A stretch of 64,000 nucleotides of DNA. Source: Branchiostoma belcheri. Taxonomy: Eukaryota; Chordata; Leptocardii; Amphioxiformes; Branchiostomatidae. The stretch is from assembly GCF_001625305.1 (NCBI RefSeq), contig NW_017802514.1, positions 375,327 through 439,326 of the forward strand, written 5' to 3'. The notes beneath the pieces were generated by a model. That model was not told where the DNA came from. It saw nothing but the letters and a program-made list of their open reading frames with translations, and did no database searches. The stretch's first letter is position 1; each line of letters begins with the position of its first letter. This document shows positions 52,701 through 60,839 of this stretch, piece after piece. The translations under genes and the position numbers were made by a program.

Positions 52701-55700
52701 CACGCAAATGGAAAGGATCACGCGCAAGCCAGGTCGTCGGCACCATGTGTCCGTAAATTGTTGTGCTGAAGTGCAGATCTCCCAGGCTTAGATTAAGTGA
52801 TAAATATTTCCCAGAAACAGGATGCGGACGATTCCGCCACAGGAAAGTAACGTAATCTCGCCGAACAGAGATATTCGCACATGTAACAGCTTGAGTGGGA
52901 TGTGGCCGCGTAAGCGCCAAGTCTTAAGACAGAAAGCTGTCTTATCAACATCAACCATGTGTGTACTTCCCTTCTTAACGTCTCACTGTGTAGAAGTCAA
53001 CACCTTGTAATTAATTCCAGTAAAATTTCAGCTGCATCCGATGCTGTCTCCAATTCTAGGGTGTTTTCCTACATGTATACTATATGATTGTGTCATGAAT
53101 GTTATTATAAGTTACATTTAACGACCATACCTAAAGTTTATAGTCCTAAATACCGTAAATCTTTGAATGTTCGCAGTGGTATTATCTTTGTGGTTTTAGT
53201 GGTGACCTCTTTCTGCCAAATTCTAACACAGCAAATACATGTTTTGTAATTCTACTGTGTTACAGAATTGTGTAAACTGCAAACTTCAAACACTACAAAA
53301 CCTCCTCCATTCCCTCTTTGTGCAAAATAAAACCACCACGAAAATTAAAAGCCTTCAGAGTATCATCTTTATAATATACAAGTACGTAACATTCATTATG
53401 AGATGTATATTTACTGACTTTATGTAGTGCATTATGATGTGTATGAGTAGACAAACAACCGTCGTAGCTGCCACATCCTCCTACGCTACATACCATTAAT
53501 GGTTATCAAGGCACAAAGCCAGGTAATTTAATGTAGTGGCTCCTAAATCTGGCCACAAAGATGGTATCAGCTGGGCTGTGAGTGGCAGACCAGTGTAGTA
53601 ATAACCGGGCTGTGATAATGTGGTGGAAACTCTGCCTGGAATTAAATCAATACTGTGCAACAAATTGGGTTGGTCGTGTGGTAGCTGCGGCAACAGAAAT
53701 CGGCTCCGAGCATGGTTGGTTTGACGCGAACATCTTAAGATTGTGCCTCCGAGCAACTCTTTTCATCATTTCAACCAACTGGGTCACTCTTGGATTTCAA
53801 AGCTGCAAATTTTCTAATTTGGGAGTACAAATTGCAAAGAAACCAAATCATTATATAACTAGACTTACAATGTTCAATGAGCTTATGCAACATAGATTTT
53901 CTAATATTTCATAAAATAATTCTATCACTGAATCATATCTTCAATCCATTTATATAACCTGTAGTCTTCTTAATCATTAATGTGATATTTAAAGCCTTGA
54001 ATACTTCTATCAGTAGTATCACTGCAAACTGCAAAATGTTATCAATTTCTTCCATTTATACTCATACACTATTATGCATATCCTTAAGTCATTCTATGTT
54101 CTCAAGTTGGCATAATGTGCGCCTAATTTATATGCAGCTGAAAAGACATGATCTGATGCAAAATCTAGTTCTAATTGGCATTGACACCCTGGTAGGTTAA
54201 ATCATACAATGAGCTCTGGGTGAAAGTTTAGAGCCATTAAGGTTTGGCCTGACCGCGAGTCCTGACACACTTACTCATCACACATGCTGAACATCGTGTA
54301 ACTACAAATCTCCCCATTCCTGCCTAGTCCTGAACCAGGAACACACTTCCTAAGTATTGGTGAAACATCTACTTAGAATTCCACTTGCAGAATTCCTGCA
54401 GACAACTTCCGTCTGAGCCGAGAAGACCATCCAAAAGACAATTTCCCTGCCCAGCCACCCGAATAATTGTGAAATGAATCATACAGGAGACTGGGGAGAG
54501 GGCTTTTGCCACAACGGTGCGCCGACATCCTGGGAGAGAGGGCTGTTTGGGAGAAGACAAATGCAGCTGAGACTTGCCACTCTCCCCGACAGTCCCCGTC
54601 TGTGCAAACACGGGAAGATATACTATATCCTGGGCAAAATATGTGTCGGAAACATTAGAGCAACCATCCAACAAATTTCCCCGCTATCCCTTACGCTTCA
54701 ACCTGCTGACAAGTGCTGAAATTTGAGAGAAGATGTTTATGTATGGTTGCCTGTTCCTGACACGCTATCTACACAAATGTAATGACTGACTAAAAACAAA
54801 CAACAAGCTATGGTGCAAAACGTACACATACACTTGTTGCAATGCAAGGATACTTGTTGTAGAAATGGCACTTGGAAAAATAAACGGAGTGCCCACTTAT
54901 TTGCCTGCAGTGTACATATAAAGCTATTGACATTGTCTGAATCCGGAGCCAGTACAGTTCCACAGAATACTTTCACTTCAAAACCAGACAAAGCTTACTT
55001 CTTGGACGTGTGACAACCTGGGCCAAAGGTCGACCTTCTACATTTTTGATCTGGTACTGTTTATGTTCACATCCGACTTTGGACTTTTATAATCGGGTGT
55101 AGTGTCTACCGATGTGTACACAGATTATTTGATAATGACTAGTCATAGTAATACTAGTATGTAGGTGTTTGAGAACTACATGTAGCAAGCAGAGAGGCAT
55201 TATTTTTTTTGCTAACTATTGAGTTATCAGTTACAAAATAAACTGAATACTATGTGTTCGTTGCTATGCCGCAGTACACTCAACCCTGTATGAAGCAGTT
55301 GGAACAAATTTATTTTTTCTTGTTCCTCCCTGCCTTAACAAACAACATTACAACTTTCCCCCCTGGCTCCTCCCATGCTGTTGTTGGTGTAAAATTGGTT
55401 GAAGACAGGACCAAAACAAACAGACCTGCTTCCCCACCTCTGGGGGTGTCAGAGGTCAGGAGAGAGAATTTGGTTGGCATGCTGCGTCCTGTCTTCTCCC
55501 CTATCAACCAACTGTTTGGGCCGGTGTCAAAAGATACTGGCAGCAAGATATGTGGACAACTTGTTGCTTTTCATTATGATACAGGGGGAACCTACAGGCT
55601 TTACATTGCATTATAGTGCCATCAATCTCAACAGGTATACGCGCGTGTAAAATTAATGTCAGGACTACCTGGAAAGGGCTCTACTACAGAAAAATGTTAT

Positions 55701-58173
55701 AGGACACCTCCAGGGGTTTTGCCTAATATTGCATAGAAGTAGAAGTACACACCCCAAATACCTCAAGTAAAGGCAATCTAAGGATATAGATAACATTTAC
55801 TTACTTCTTGAAACTTACTGTAGAATGGTTAGGGAGCAAAGATAAAACCTAATGTGTTCCAGAGCTAAAGCTATAAATTTAACCATTGATATATAAGTTA
55901 TTATAACATCCTTCTGATAGGTTGACTTACGACAAGTTGGTCATCATTATCTATCAGCACCTCTTCATTTTACATGATAACAGAGAGTCAAAAAGGACAG
56001 ATTAAGAAGGAAATGTTCCTCCACAGCCAACCCATAATTTACAAATAAACAACTGCCTCTTCATCATCTGTCACAATAGACAATGATTACAGACAGGTAA
56101 TAACAGAGGAGAATAATTGTTTGTTCTTACGAGCTGCCTGTCAGGATGGAGTAAATCAGTAACGGTGCGACATCCCATCTCCTGACTCCTGTAAATCACA
56201 CACCTCAACTCAAGTGTGATCATCCTTACTACGGCAAACATTGGACCTAATTGAGCGTGTCATTGGCACAAAGCGAATGATAATGACAGAAAAATTTACT
56301 TCCCCTGCACCAAGGCTGGCCAGATTGATGAGGAAATCTGCTGTGTTAATTACGCGCAGCTGAGGAAAATCAATGCCGAGCAATGAGATGGTGGAGCCCC
56401 TGATTATGACCTGGTAAGGAATGATGGCTGACCTATGACCCAGACCATTCACATCAAGCAGCCATGACAGCTCTGGTGGACTTTGTGTTTTATAAACAGG
56501 TGGACAGCGTTGCTGTTCATGTTGTCCTGGTCGTGTTTGCTCTGGAACTGTTTGTTCTAGAGTTATCACATATGATACTGTTTAAACTTGAACAAAGAAA
56601 CTGAACTACCCCTTTCCTTTAAAACAGCATAGAGCTACATCCCTATGTAATAAAAATCAAAACACTGTCCTAAAGTAATGGTTTTATTGGCTAACGTAGG
56701 GTGTTGTATCAACAAACCTGTTTACTTTACACTTAGCTGTAATCTTTGTAATCCTTATCTGTGTAGCTGAGCATTTAGCTGTTAATTTTTAGCAGCCTAA
56801 AAATGTTACGGCTAAAGATGCTAAGAGAGAACCTCTAACGAGAGATTGATAACTTTCAACAAGGTCGTTTTCTTGTCGTAGTTTGTTTTTCTGTTAAAGG
56901 GAAGACAAAAGAATGTGTTTTCATAGCGCAGCCAACAGAAACCTGTTCCTCTACTTTCTCCTGTGACACAGACTGGCCACTCTAGTGTAACATGATACAC
57001 CAGAGGCAGCAAACACCTTTTCAAAGGCTTCCAACCAAGGCTTCTAACAAAGGCACCTGGGCGGGAAGTGTAAACAATAGGGGCTAATGATTTAGCAAGT
57101 AACTCTCAACGAGGGCTGCACTTGTTCCTGCTTGAGGCAGCAGGTTTGGTGGGATGTACCATTTCCCATGTGTTCTGTGCTAAGTTATCCCGCATGGTAC
57201 GAAGCAGGCTGGGCTGTGGCAGACCCATACTGCACACTAGTGTGAATACATGTAATATTCCTACCGTTTGCTGCTGGACTTTGGGTGGGTTTGGCACATT
57301 TTGTGTGGGTGGCGGTCTGTACTGCTCCTCTACATAGCCTGGAGGACCGTACATAGGCTTGGAAGGCGCTGAGTCGAAGTTCTGTGGCGGTGGGCCAACC
57401 ATGCCTGGGGAGGTGGGGTGAGTGTAGGGGTCAAGTTGAGAGCCCTCTGGTGTACCTGCAGAGAGAGGAAAGCGTCACTTAGTGAGCTCATATATCACGG
57501 AGGGATGTGGTGAGTAAAGAAGAAGGGATATATAGCACGTGAACAGGTGTCATGCGGAACTCACCTGACATCCCCCGACTTGTGGCATTCCTGGCGACGT
57601 TCCTGAGCGCGGAGCTGGCCGGGTTGACGATGGGGTTGGGGCCCGGCGAGGGCGTGTGGTGCGGCGGGGCGGGCATGCCGCTGACGGGGTCGGGCAGGCT
57701 GGGGACGTTCTGTGGCGGCGTCGACCCCGCTGTGGAACGATACCCTACGAGTCAACAGCCATGATTACTTGCGGGGCATCAGCAGATTTTCAACAAGTCA
57801 ATCAAAGCACTCAACACTATTCCCAAATGAATACAACGAACGTACAAAGAAGAGCAATACACACCCAGGATCGTCTGTTTTAACACGGAGACGTTTTCCA
57901 AGATTTTCTCGCAGTCCTCGGGCTTTACTCCCATCTGCTGGAGCGTGTGCAGTTGCAGTTGGCAAACCTAGGGAATCAGAAATAGCACATTTTAGCGACG
58001 TATCTACCCCCCTCCCCAAACATGAGGAGTTCGGCGCCGAAAAAAATGAGCTCGACCATGTTGGCTGACTCGCCACTCACCGATTGAAGCGTCTCAAATC
58101 CGAATCTGTGAAAGATTTCGGCGTATTGTCCACACATAAACGTGTCGAGCCACCTCTCCACTGGCCCAGGCAT
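24896..58173 (-). CDS. TCF20/RAI1: TCF20/RAI1-family chromatin factor with N-terminal SAM domain
   Basis: Exons in order: 58081-58173, 57865-57967, 57565-57729, 57265-57455, 33790-34022, 28130-33044, 27810-27903, 27253-27302, 26769-26826, 24896-25716. Every junction is GT-AG, all phases agree, and the coding total is 6,723 nt (2,240 residues plus stop). Residues 1-65 form a SAM domain. About 66-750 are rich in Pro, Gly, Gln and Met. A long Ser/Thr/Lys/Pro region with many SP motifs follows, then an AT-hook-like [11 protein letters not shown] (about 1546). An extended PHD finger runs 1735-1948: CSFC with [25 protein letters not shown], then C1902, C1905, C1914, C1919, H1924, C1927, C1944 and H1947. 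An acidic tail ends the protein. In vertebrates TCF20 and RAI1 (about 1,900-1,960 residues) are nuclear, nucleosome-binding co-regulators defined by this finger. The family call is firm; joining exons 1-4 to the rest rests on phase and composition. Confidence 0.85.
25717..26768 (-). other. Last intron of the TCF20/RAI1-like gene
   Basis: A 1,052-bp intron. Near its acceptor side it holds a CAG/CTG-rich stretch (about 25745-25795) and a duplicated acceptor context (CCAGCYGAGCA at 25755 and 25716). Near its donor it holds the 81-bp hairpin. The rest shows nothing. Confidence 0.7.
26668..26748. repeat. 81-bp hairpin with perfect 19-bp arms
   Basis: CTAATCTCCAAGCAGATCT at 26668-26686 is repeated exactly inverted at 26730-26748. 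It begins 20 nt inside the intron that follows exon 9. The TCTCCAAGCAG core is shared with the ends of the element at 21936-22102, so it is probably a small MITE of a related family. Confidence 0.8.
26769..26826 (-). CDS. TCF20/RAI1: TCF20/RAI1-like exon 9: 58-nt linker exon
   Basis: Acceptor gtgtttttcttccag|CAC is strong; donor CACCAG|gtgaga is near consensus. It reads [19 protein letters not shown] plus one base. Phase 0 to 1 is exactly what is needed between exon 8 and the last exon. A second in-frame acceptor 24 nt later (gtccag|GTG at 26802) would remove eight residues. No conserved domain; inferred from splice sites and phase. Confidence 0.7.
27253..27302 (-). CDS. TCF20/RAI1: TCF20/RAI1-like exon 8: 50-nt end of the PHD finger
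   Basis: Found by searching for the missing end of the finger. Acceptor ctttttttcag|GC, donor CACAAG|gtactt. With the split codon G|GC it reads [17 protein letters not shown], matching the family pattern C(L/I)..EENFS..C..HK that closes the extended PHD finger of RAI1 and TCF20. Phase 1 to 0. Confidence 0.93.
27404..27621. mobile_element. Long foldback (hairpin) element in an intron of the finger
   Basis: The left arm 27413-27480 and right arm 27518-27588 are near-perfect inverted copies of about 68 bp (ATAGTAGAAATTGGCCAAAA pairs with TTTTGGCCAATTTCTACTAT), with a spacer of about 37 bp. Outer words TAGCCTCTA (27404-27412) and TAGAGGCTA (27613-27621) extend the symmetry. It is non-coding and MITE-like. 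It lies between exons 7 and 8. Confidence 0.85.
27810..27903 (-). CDS. TCF20/RAI1: TCF20/RAI1-like exon 7: zinc-binding core of the extended PHD finger
   Basis: Acceptor tccctacag|TCC, donor GATGCAG|gtaaaa, 94 bp, phase 0 to 1. It encodes [20 protein letters not shown], then [18 protein letters not shown] and YHY.CA are the signature of the distal half of an extended PHD/ADD-type finger. Confidence 0.95.
28130..33044 (-). CDS. TCF20/RAI1: TCF20/RAI1-like exon 6, 4.9-kb main exon
   Basis: Acceptor tttttcag|A, donor CAACAT|gtaagt, 4,915 bp, phase 2 to 0, 1,638 full codons with no stop. It begins [20 protein letters not shown]. The first third is Pro/Gly/Met-rich low-complexity sequence. The middle is Ser/Thr-rich with many KSP/SPK motifs. 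[20 protein letters not shown] precedes the AT-hook-like KKRGRP. A His/Lys cluster ([19 protein letters not shown]) leads into the PHD part. The finger starts [20 protein letters not shown] and, after a basic insert of about 100 residues, resumes with [21 protein letters not shown] single huge exon carrying most of the protein is also the layout of vertebrate RAI1 and TCF20. Confidence 0.95.
33045..33789 (-). other. Intron between TCF20/RAI1-like exons 5 and 6
   Basis: A 745-bp intron containing the GTTCGAAATACC-type repeat at 33427-33690. Nothing else was recognised. Confidence 0.75.
33427..33690. repeat. Repeat with GTTCGAAATACC end and inverted GGTTGCCCA/TGGGCAACC pair
   Basis: Begins GGGTTCGAAATACC, the same terminus as the element at the left edge of the window. 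CCAGGTTGCCCA near 33492 is inverted as TGGGCAACCTGG near 33677. It lies in the intron between exons 5 and 6 of the TCF20/RAI1-like gene. The boundaries are approximate. Confidence 0.45.
33790..34022 (-). CDS. TCF20/RAI1: TCF20/RAI1-like exon 5
   Basis: Acceptor tttgtccacag|ATG, donor TCCCA|gtaagt, 233 bp, phase 0 to 2. It encodes [20 protein letters not shown], a Pro/Gly/His-rich stretch, and [18 protein letters not shown]. Because the exon opens with ATG, a shorter protein could in principle start here from an internal promoter. Confidence 0.85.
36833..37780. mobile_element. 948-bp MITE-like element flanked by TA, TTCGCGG-rich ends
   Basis: The left terminus CTGTAAGTC is mirrored by GACTTACAG at the right end, each flanked by TA, as in a Tc1/mariner-type insertion. 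Subterminal regions on both sides are rich in CGCGAATCTA/TAGATTCGCGG words in opposite orientation. The interior (about 37000-37560) is CpG-rich compared with the surrounding intron. Open frames inside show no transposase motif, so it is probably non-autonomous. Confidence 0.75.
41858..42180. repeat. Direct duplication of a segment of about 130 bp
   Basis: Copy 1 (about 41858-41998) and copy 2 (about 42058-42180) share TATAACAAGGAGCTGCCA, CAGTTCAGTTAT, TTTGCCATAAATCTCAAATT and TTAGGTGCATACTGGCACAT in the same order and orientation. Small indels separate the copies. Confidence 0.8.
42571..42893. repeat. Repeat element bounded by CAGGGCT...AAAT termini
   Basis: The left end CAGGGCTGGAAATTC and the inverted right end CAGGGCTCAAAATACTGG are similar. 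TGCAC words recur near both ends (AAGTGCACC, AGGTGCACA, GGGTGCACT). It is AT-rich and non-coding. The ends resemble the GTTCGAAATACC family. Confidence 0.5.
53151..53215. repeat. Decayed TACCGTAAATC...TTCGC repeat
   Basis: TACCGTAAATCTTTGAATG is followed by TTCGCAGTGG, TTTGTGGTTTTAGTGG and GTGACC, a pattern that looks like mutated TTCGCGG-type subterminal repeats. Probably a fragment related to the 36833-37780 element. No second end was found. Confidence 0.35.
57265..57455 (-). CDS. TCF20/RAI1: TCF20/RAI1-like exon 4, proline-rich
   Basis: Acceptor acctgcag equivalent ctctgcag|GT, donor AAACG|gtagga, 191 bp, phase 1 to 0. It encodes [20 protein letters not shown] and continues to [10 protein letters not shown]. 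It is followed by the 23.2-kb intron. Confidence 0.78.
57565..57729 (-). CDS. TCF20/RAI1: TCF20/RAI1-like exon 3, proline-rich
   Basis: Acceptor gttccacag|CG, donor TCAG|gtgagt, 165 bp, phase 1 to 1. It encodes [20 protein letters not shown], then a Pro/Ser-rich run ending NATSRGMSG. Overlapping frames here are only shadows of this GC-rich exon. Confidence 0.8.
57865..57967 (-). CDS. TCF20/RAI1: TCF20/RAI1-like exon 2: second half of the SAM domain
   Basis: Acceptor ttccctag|GTT, donor CTGG|gtgtgt. The 34 codons include [18 protein letters not shown], the helix-5 region of a SAM domain (L..MGV....CEKIL). Phase 0 to 1. Confidence 0.8.
58081..58173 (-). CDS. TCF20/RAI1: TCF20/RAI1-like exon 1: first half of the SAM domain
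   Basis: 31 codons beginning [20 protein letters not shown] and ending ETLQS|gtgagt. The start is set by an in-frame TAG five codons upstream of the ATG. The W-L...Y...F...GF pattern is the first half of an Eph-receptor-like SAM domain. Phase 0 at the end. Confidence 0.82.
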
Positions 58174-58330
58174 CGCTGCAACCTGCTAGCCGACGTTATT
58201 TTGGACTAAAACCGGCAAACTTAGTTGCAGGAAAGGGCAACACGACGAACTTTGTCAGCTACTCATTATCATAATTGATGCAAAAAGGTGAAATCGAAAT
58301 CCTCACGTGACTTTGTTTATCGAAGTGCAT
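58174..58330 (-). promoter_or_regulatory. Promoter-proximal region of the TCF20/RAI1-like gene
   Basis: Directly upstream of the first coding exon. It contains an exact TCACGTGA palindrome at 58303-58310, about 130 bp upstream of the ATG, the same site found twice upstream of the myosin gene. The transcription start is not determinable. Confidence 0.4.
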
Positions 58331-60139
58331 GACGGGTGGCTCGGATATGGAAGAAACCATTAGTCCAGGGGTTACTAGTACTACAAATTTTAAGATAAAT
58401 TTGCCATCGATATATCATCAAAGTGGTTGGTGTGGCTGGCTGGCAATGAATAGACACGTACCCTATCTTGTCTGGCAGTAGCAAACTTTTATATTGATAA
58501 ATTTTCATGTTATGTTTCTCCACTGGAGCTGTATTTTAGCAGACATCAGCAATGTCCAGAAATACAAAAATATTAATGTTGCGTTAGTAACGTTACATGG
58601 TCTCTTTTGTCATCCTGTCATGGTTTTATTTTTCATAACAGAACTGGTTGTATCTGTTGGAACGAGTTTCCTATTAAGGTACCAAATCATATTTCCACCT
58701 TCCTTCTATTACTGTTATACTGGCCATTTTTAATGCCTCTGAAAAATGAAAGACACAAGCAATCACATGGAAACAATGCCTGTTTTGGAAACTATACTAA
58801 CGTTATATCTAATGTTATATTTTGGCCTAATTCCGAGAAAATCTAAACCATGTACAATTTCTTCCTCTCTTGCCAGCTGTAATTTTACGAGCTTGATCAG
58901 TTAAACAAAAATACACACTGAGTACTATAATAAGGACTGTCTTTAATCTGTCCTTGAAGTTGACTGTACATGACCTTGGTAGTTAGGCATCTATTCTTCA
59001 AATAATAATGGAAAGGAAACTAAACAAACAGAGTGTACTATTCTTATGGAAAGGTTCCCAATAAGAAATATGAATTCATTGCCAGACAAAAATTAGGTAC
59101 AGTCTTAAAAATTAGGCATATACAAATTAACATGACCATGCCACTGACATATGTACAACTGGTATATCAGCAGCTATTAAAGATATGAATCACCGAAGAC
59201 ATGCTTTTTACACTGTTGCTTTATAAAAGTCAGTGACTCACATACATGTACTGTATATAAAAAAAGTATACAGGAAGGTCCAATAATAAATTTGAGAGAT
59301 GTCTGTCATTTAATACCATCAATGATGAAACAAACTGAGCTAGTTCTAAGTAAAAGTCATACCAGACTAGTTGGCAGCAATTCTCACCATTTAGAGACTA
59401 AAACACTGTGTAATTGTTGCACATGAAAAGTCTTATTCTTATACAGTCTTTAGTCTTATATAGTCTTCATTCTTCTCCAAATCACAAGATCCTTTTCACA
59501 AGAAGAAACAAAAAAAAATTTGATTCCAGACTGTAATGATGGTATGATGCTAAGTACATAGGAGCAAGTACATAGGGGCAATAAATTTTTGTTGCAATAT
59601 TCATTTCTTTATCAAGTTCCCAAACTATTCATTTACTAATTACTTATCCTTTCCATCCCTTGTGAGACATAAGGTCATGAATTTTTCCTTCCATCCGGGT
59701 CTGTCTTTGGCCAGTTTCTTTATTAGCAAACTATTTACAGTTATATAAATATTGTTGTCGCAAACTGTATCTGTAAGCTCACACGAGCATACCAAAATAG
59801 GAAAAAAACCTTCTACCTAATATTGCCTGCTTTGGCTAGAGAGAACTAATAAAGGCTCAGACATTTAAAAAATAAAATACAAACTAGAAAGGCCGACATT
59901 TGCTTGGGAGCAAATACAGCATATTTCAGTCCATCTCCCTCCCACGCAAAAGTGGACTATTCCAAACTTACCCCAGTGCAAAACTGCCAAAAGTCCTTAA
60001 ATAAATGAATCAAATAGTAGCTATATGAGAACAAAGATGCAAGAACAAGTACTTTGAATCTCGAAAGCTTTACTAATCTTATTACAGGTATGCAAATACT
60101 AACAATGATGAGATTTGATACATTTTGAAGGTCTTAGGC

Positions 60140-60655
60140 ACATAAAATTGAATGTGTGGGTCATTACGCACGACTTAGGTGCTATGTGACCTCAGGTAAC
60201 CCACAATGGAACACGTGTTCCGTGGATGGAACCGGCCATTCTTTAGATAGAACATGGAACGGGTACAGCACTTTTGGCCCTTTTGTTGCTGAAAATAGCC
60301 ATTAAAGTCCCCCAAATGAGGCATTTGGAAGTGGTGTATGCCAAATATGTGACTGCTATTCTGTAGACACATGTTCAAGGTACCCTTATACCGAAGTTCA
60401 GATCATTTGGTTGTAAAACCAGGGCTCAGGATCCAAAAATCCTTTTTTTGTCAAAAAATGCCCCAAAAAACCTTCATAAAAAATTTTCTAAGGCATGTAT
60501 CAAAAAAATGGAAAAAACGCCTGGGGGTATTGGCCCACTCTACCTCCATGCCAAATTTCAAGTCATTTGGCTGAATGATGGCTGAGTTGAATCCCTTTGA
60601 CTGTTTGGCAGGAGGAGAAGGAGGAGGAGAAGGAGGAGAAGAAGAAACATCAGAG
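60140..60655 (+). repeat. Possible non-LTR retroposon 3' fragment with purine tail
   Basis: On the plus strand the sequence ends in a simple GGAGGAGAAG/GAAGAAG run, as RTE-like retroposon tails often do, preceded by unmatched unique-looking sequence. No reverse-transcriptase motif is visible. The assignment is by overall look only; an ordinary 3' UTR with a microsatellite is the alternative. Confidence 0.3.
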
Positions 60656-60663
60656 AACACAAT

Positions 60664-60698
60664 ATATTTCATCCATACCATGGTATGGACTGAAATAT
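60664..60698 (-). other. 35-bp palindrome in the PRPF31 3' UTR
   Basis: ATATTTCATCCATACC and GGTATGGACTGAAATAT are inverted around ATGG/CCAT, with one unpaired offset. On the transcript it starts about 25 nt after the stop and could form a stable hairpin. Confidence 0.6.
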
Positions 60699-60722
60699 AA
60701 AAAGCTAAACGTCCTGCGAGCA

Positions 60723-60839
60723 TCATTTGGGCATGCCTTCCTGTTCCACCTTGACGAAGCCGGTTGTGCTGGAGAAATATTTGCCCTGCTTGTCGGTGAT
60801 TTTCTTCTCTGCTGCATTCGGGTTCACAATCTCCAAGCC
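60723..60839 (-). CDS. PRPF31: PRPF31 last coding exon
   Basis: Acceptor tctcccatcag|GGC. It reads [20 protein letters not shown], then [18 protein letters not shown] and TGA at 60723-60725. YFSS and FVKV match the family's C-terminus. Confidence 0.95.
   Translation of the reverse strand, partial: GLEIVNPNAAEKKITDKQGKYFSSTTGFVKVEQEGMPK

Larger units (their letters stand above)
34023..57264 (-). other. Giant intron (23.2 kb) of the TCF20/RAI1-like gene
   Basis: The donor at 57264 is phase 0, as is the acceptor at 34023. No additional exon or nested gene could be supported; open frames such as 44540-44950, 52465-52791 and 53582-53914 are unrecognisable. It contains the 948-bp element at 36833-37780, the duplicated segment at 41858-42180, a repeat at 42571-42893 and a decayed repeat at 53151-53215. 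Stretches of denser, more GC-balanced sequence near 43450-44340, 48060-48400, 52430-52930, 54380-54720 and 56090-56560 could be regulatory. Confidence 0.7.
58331..60722. other. Intergenic region and PRPF31 3' flank
   Basis: AT-rich with no supported gene. The PRPF31 3' UTR enters from the right. A minus-strand AATAAA at 59719-59724, about 1 kb past the stop, is one possible polyadenylation signal. The segment 60140-60650 looks repeat-derived: two similar phrases (CAGATCATTTGGTTG and CAAGTCATTTGGCTG) and a GGAGGAGAAG-type purine tail at 60610-60648. Confidence 0.5.

Noticed and set aside
52465..52791. Plus-strand open frame of 108 codons in a GC-richer part of the intron
   Set aside because: Alternative frames are equally open and no family is recognised; more consistent with a non-coding GC-rich island.
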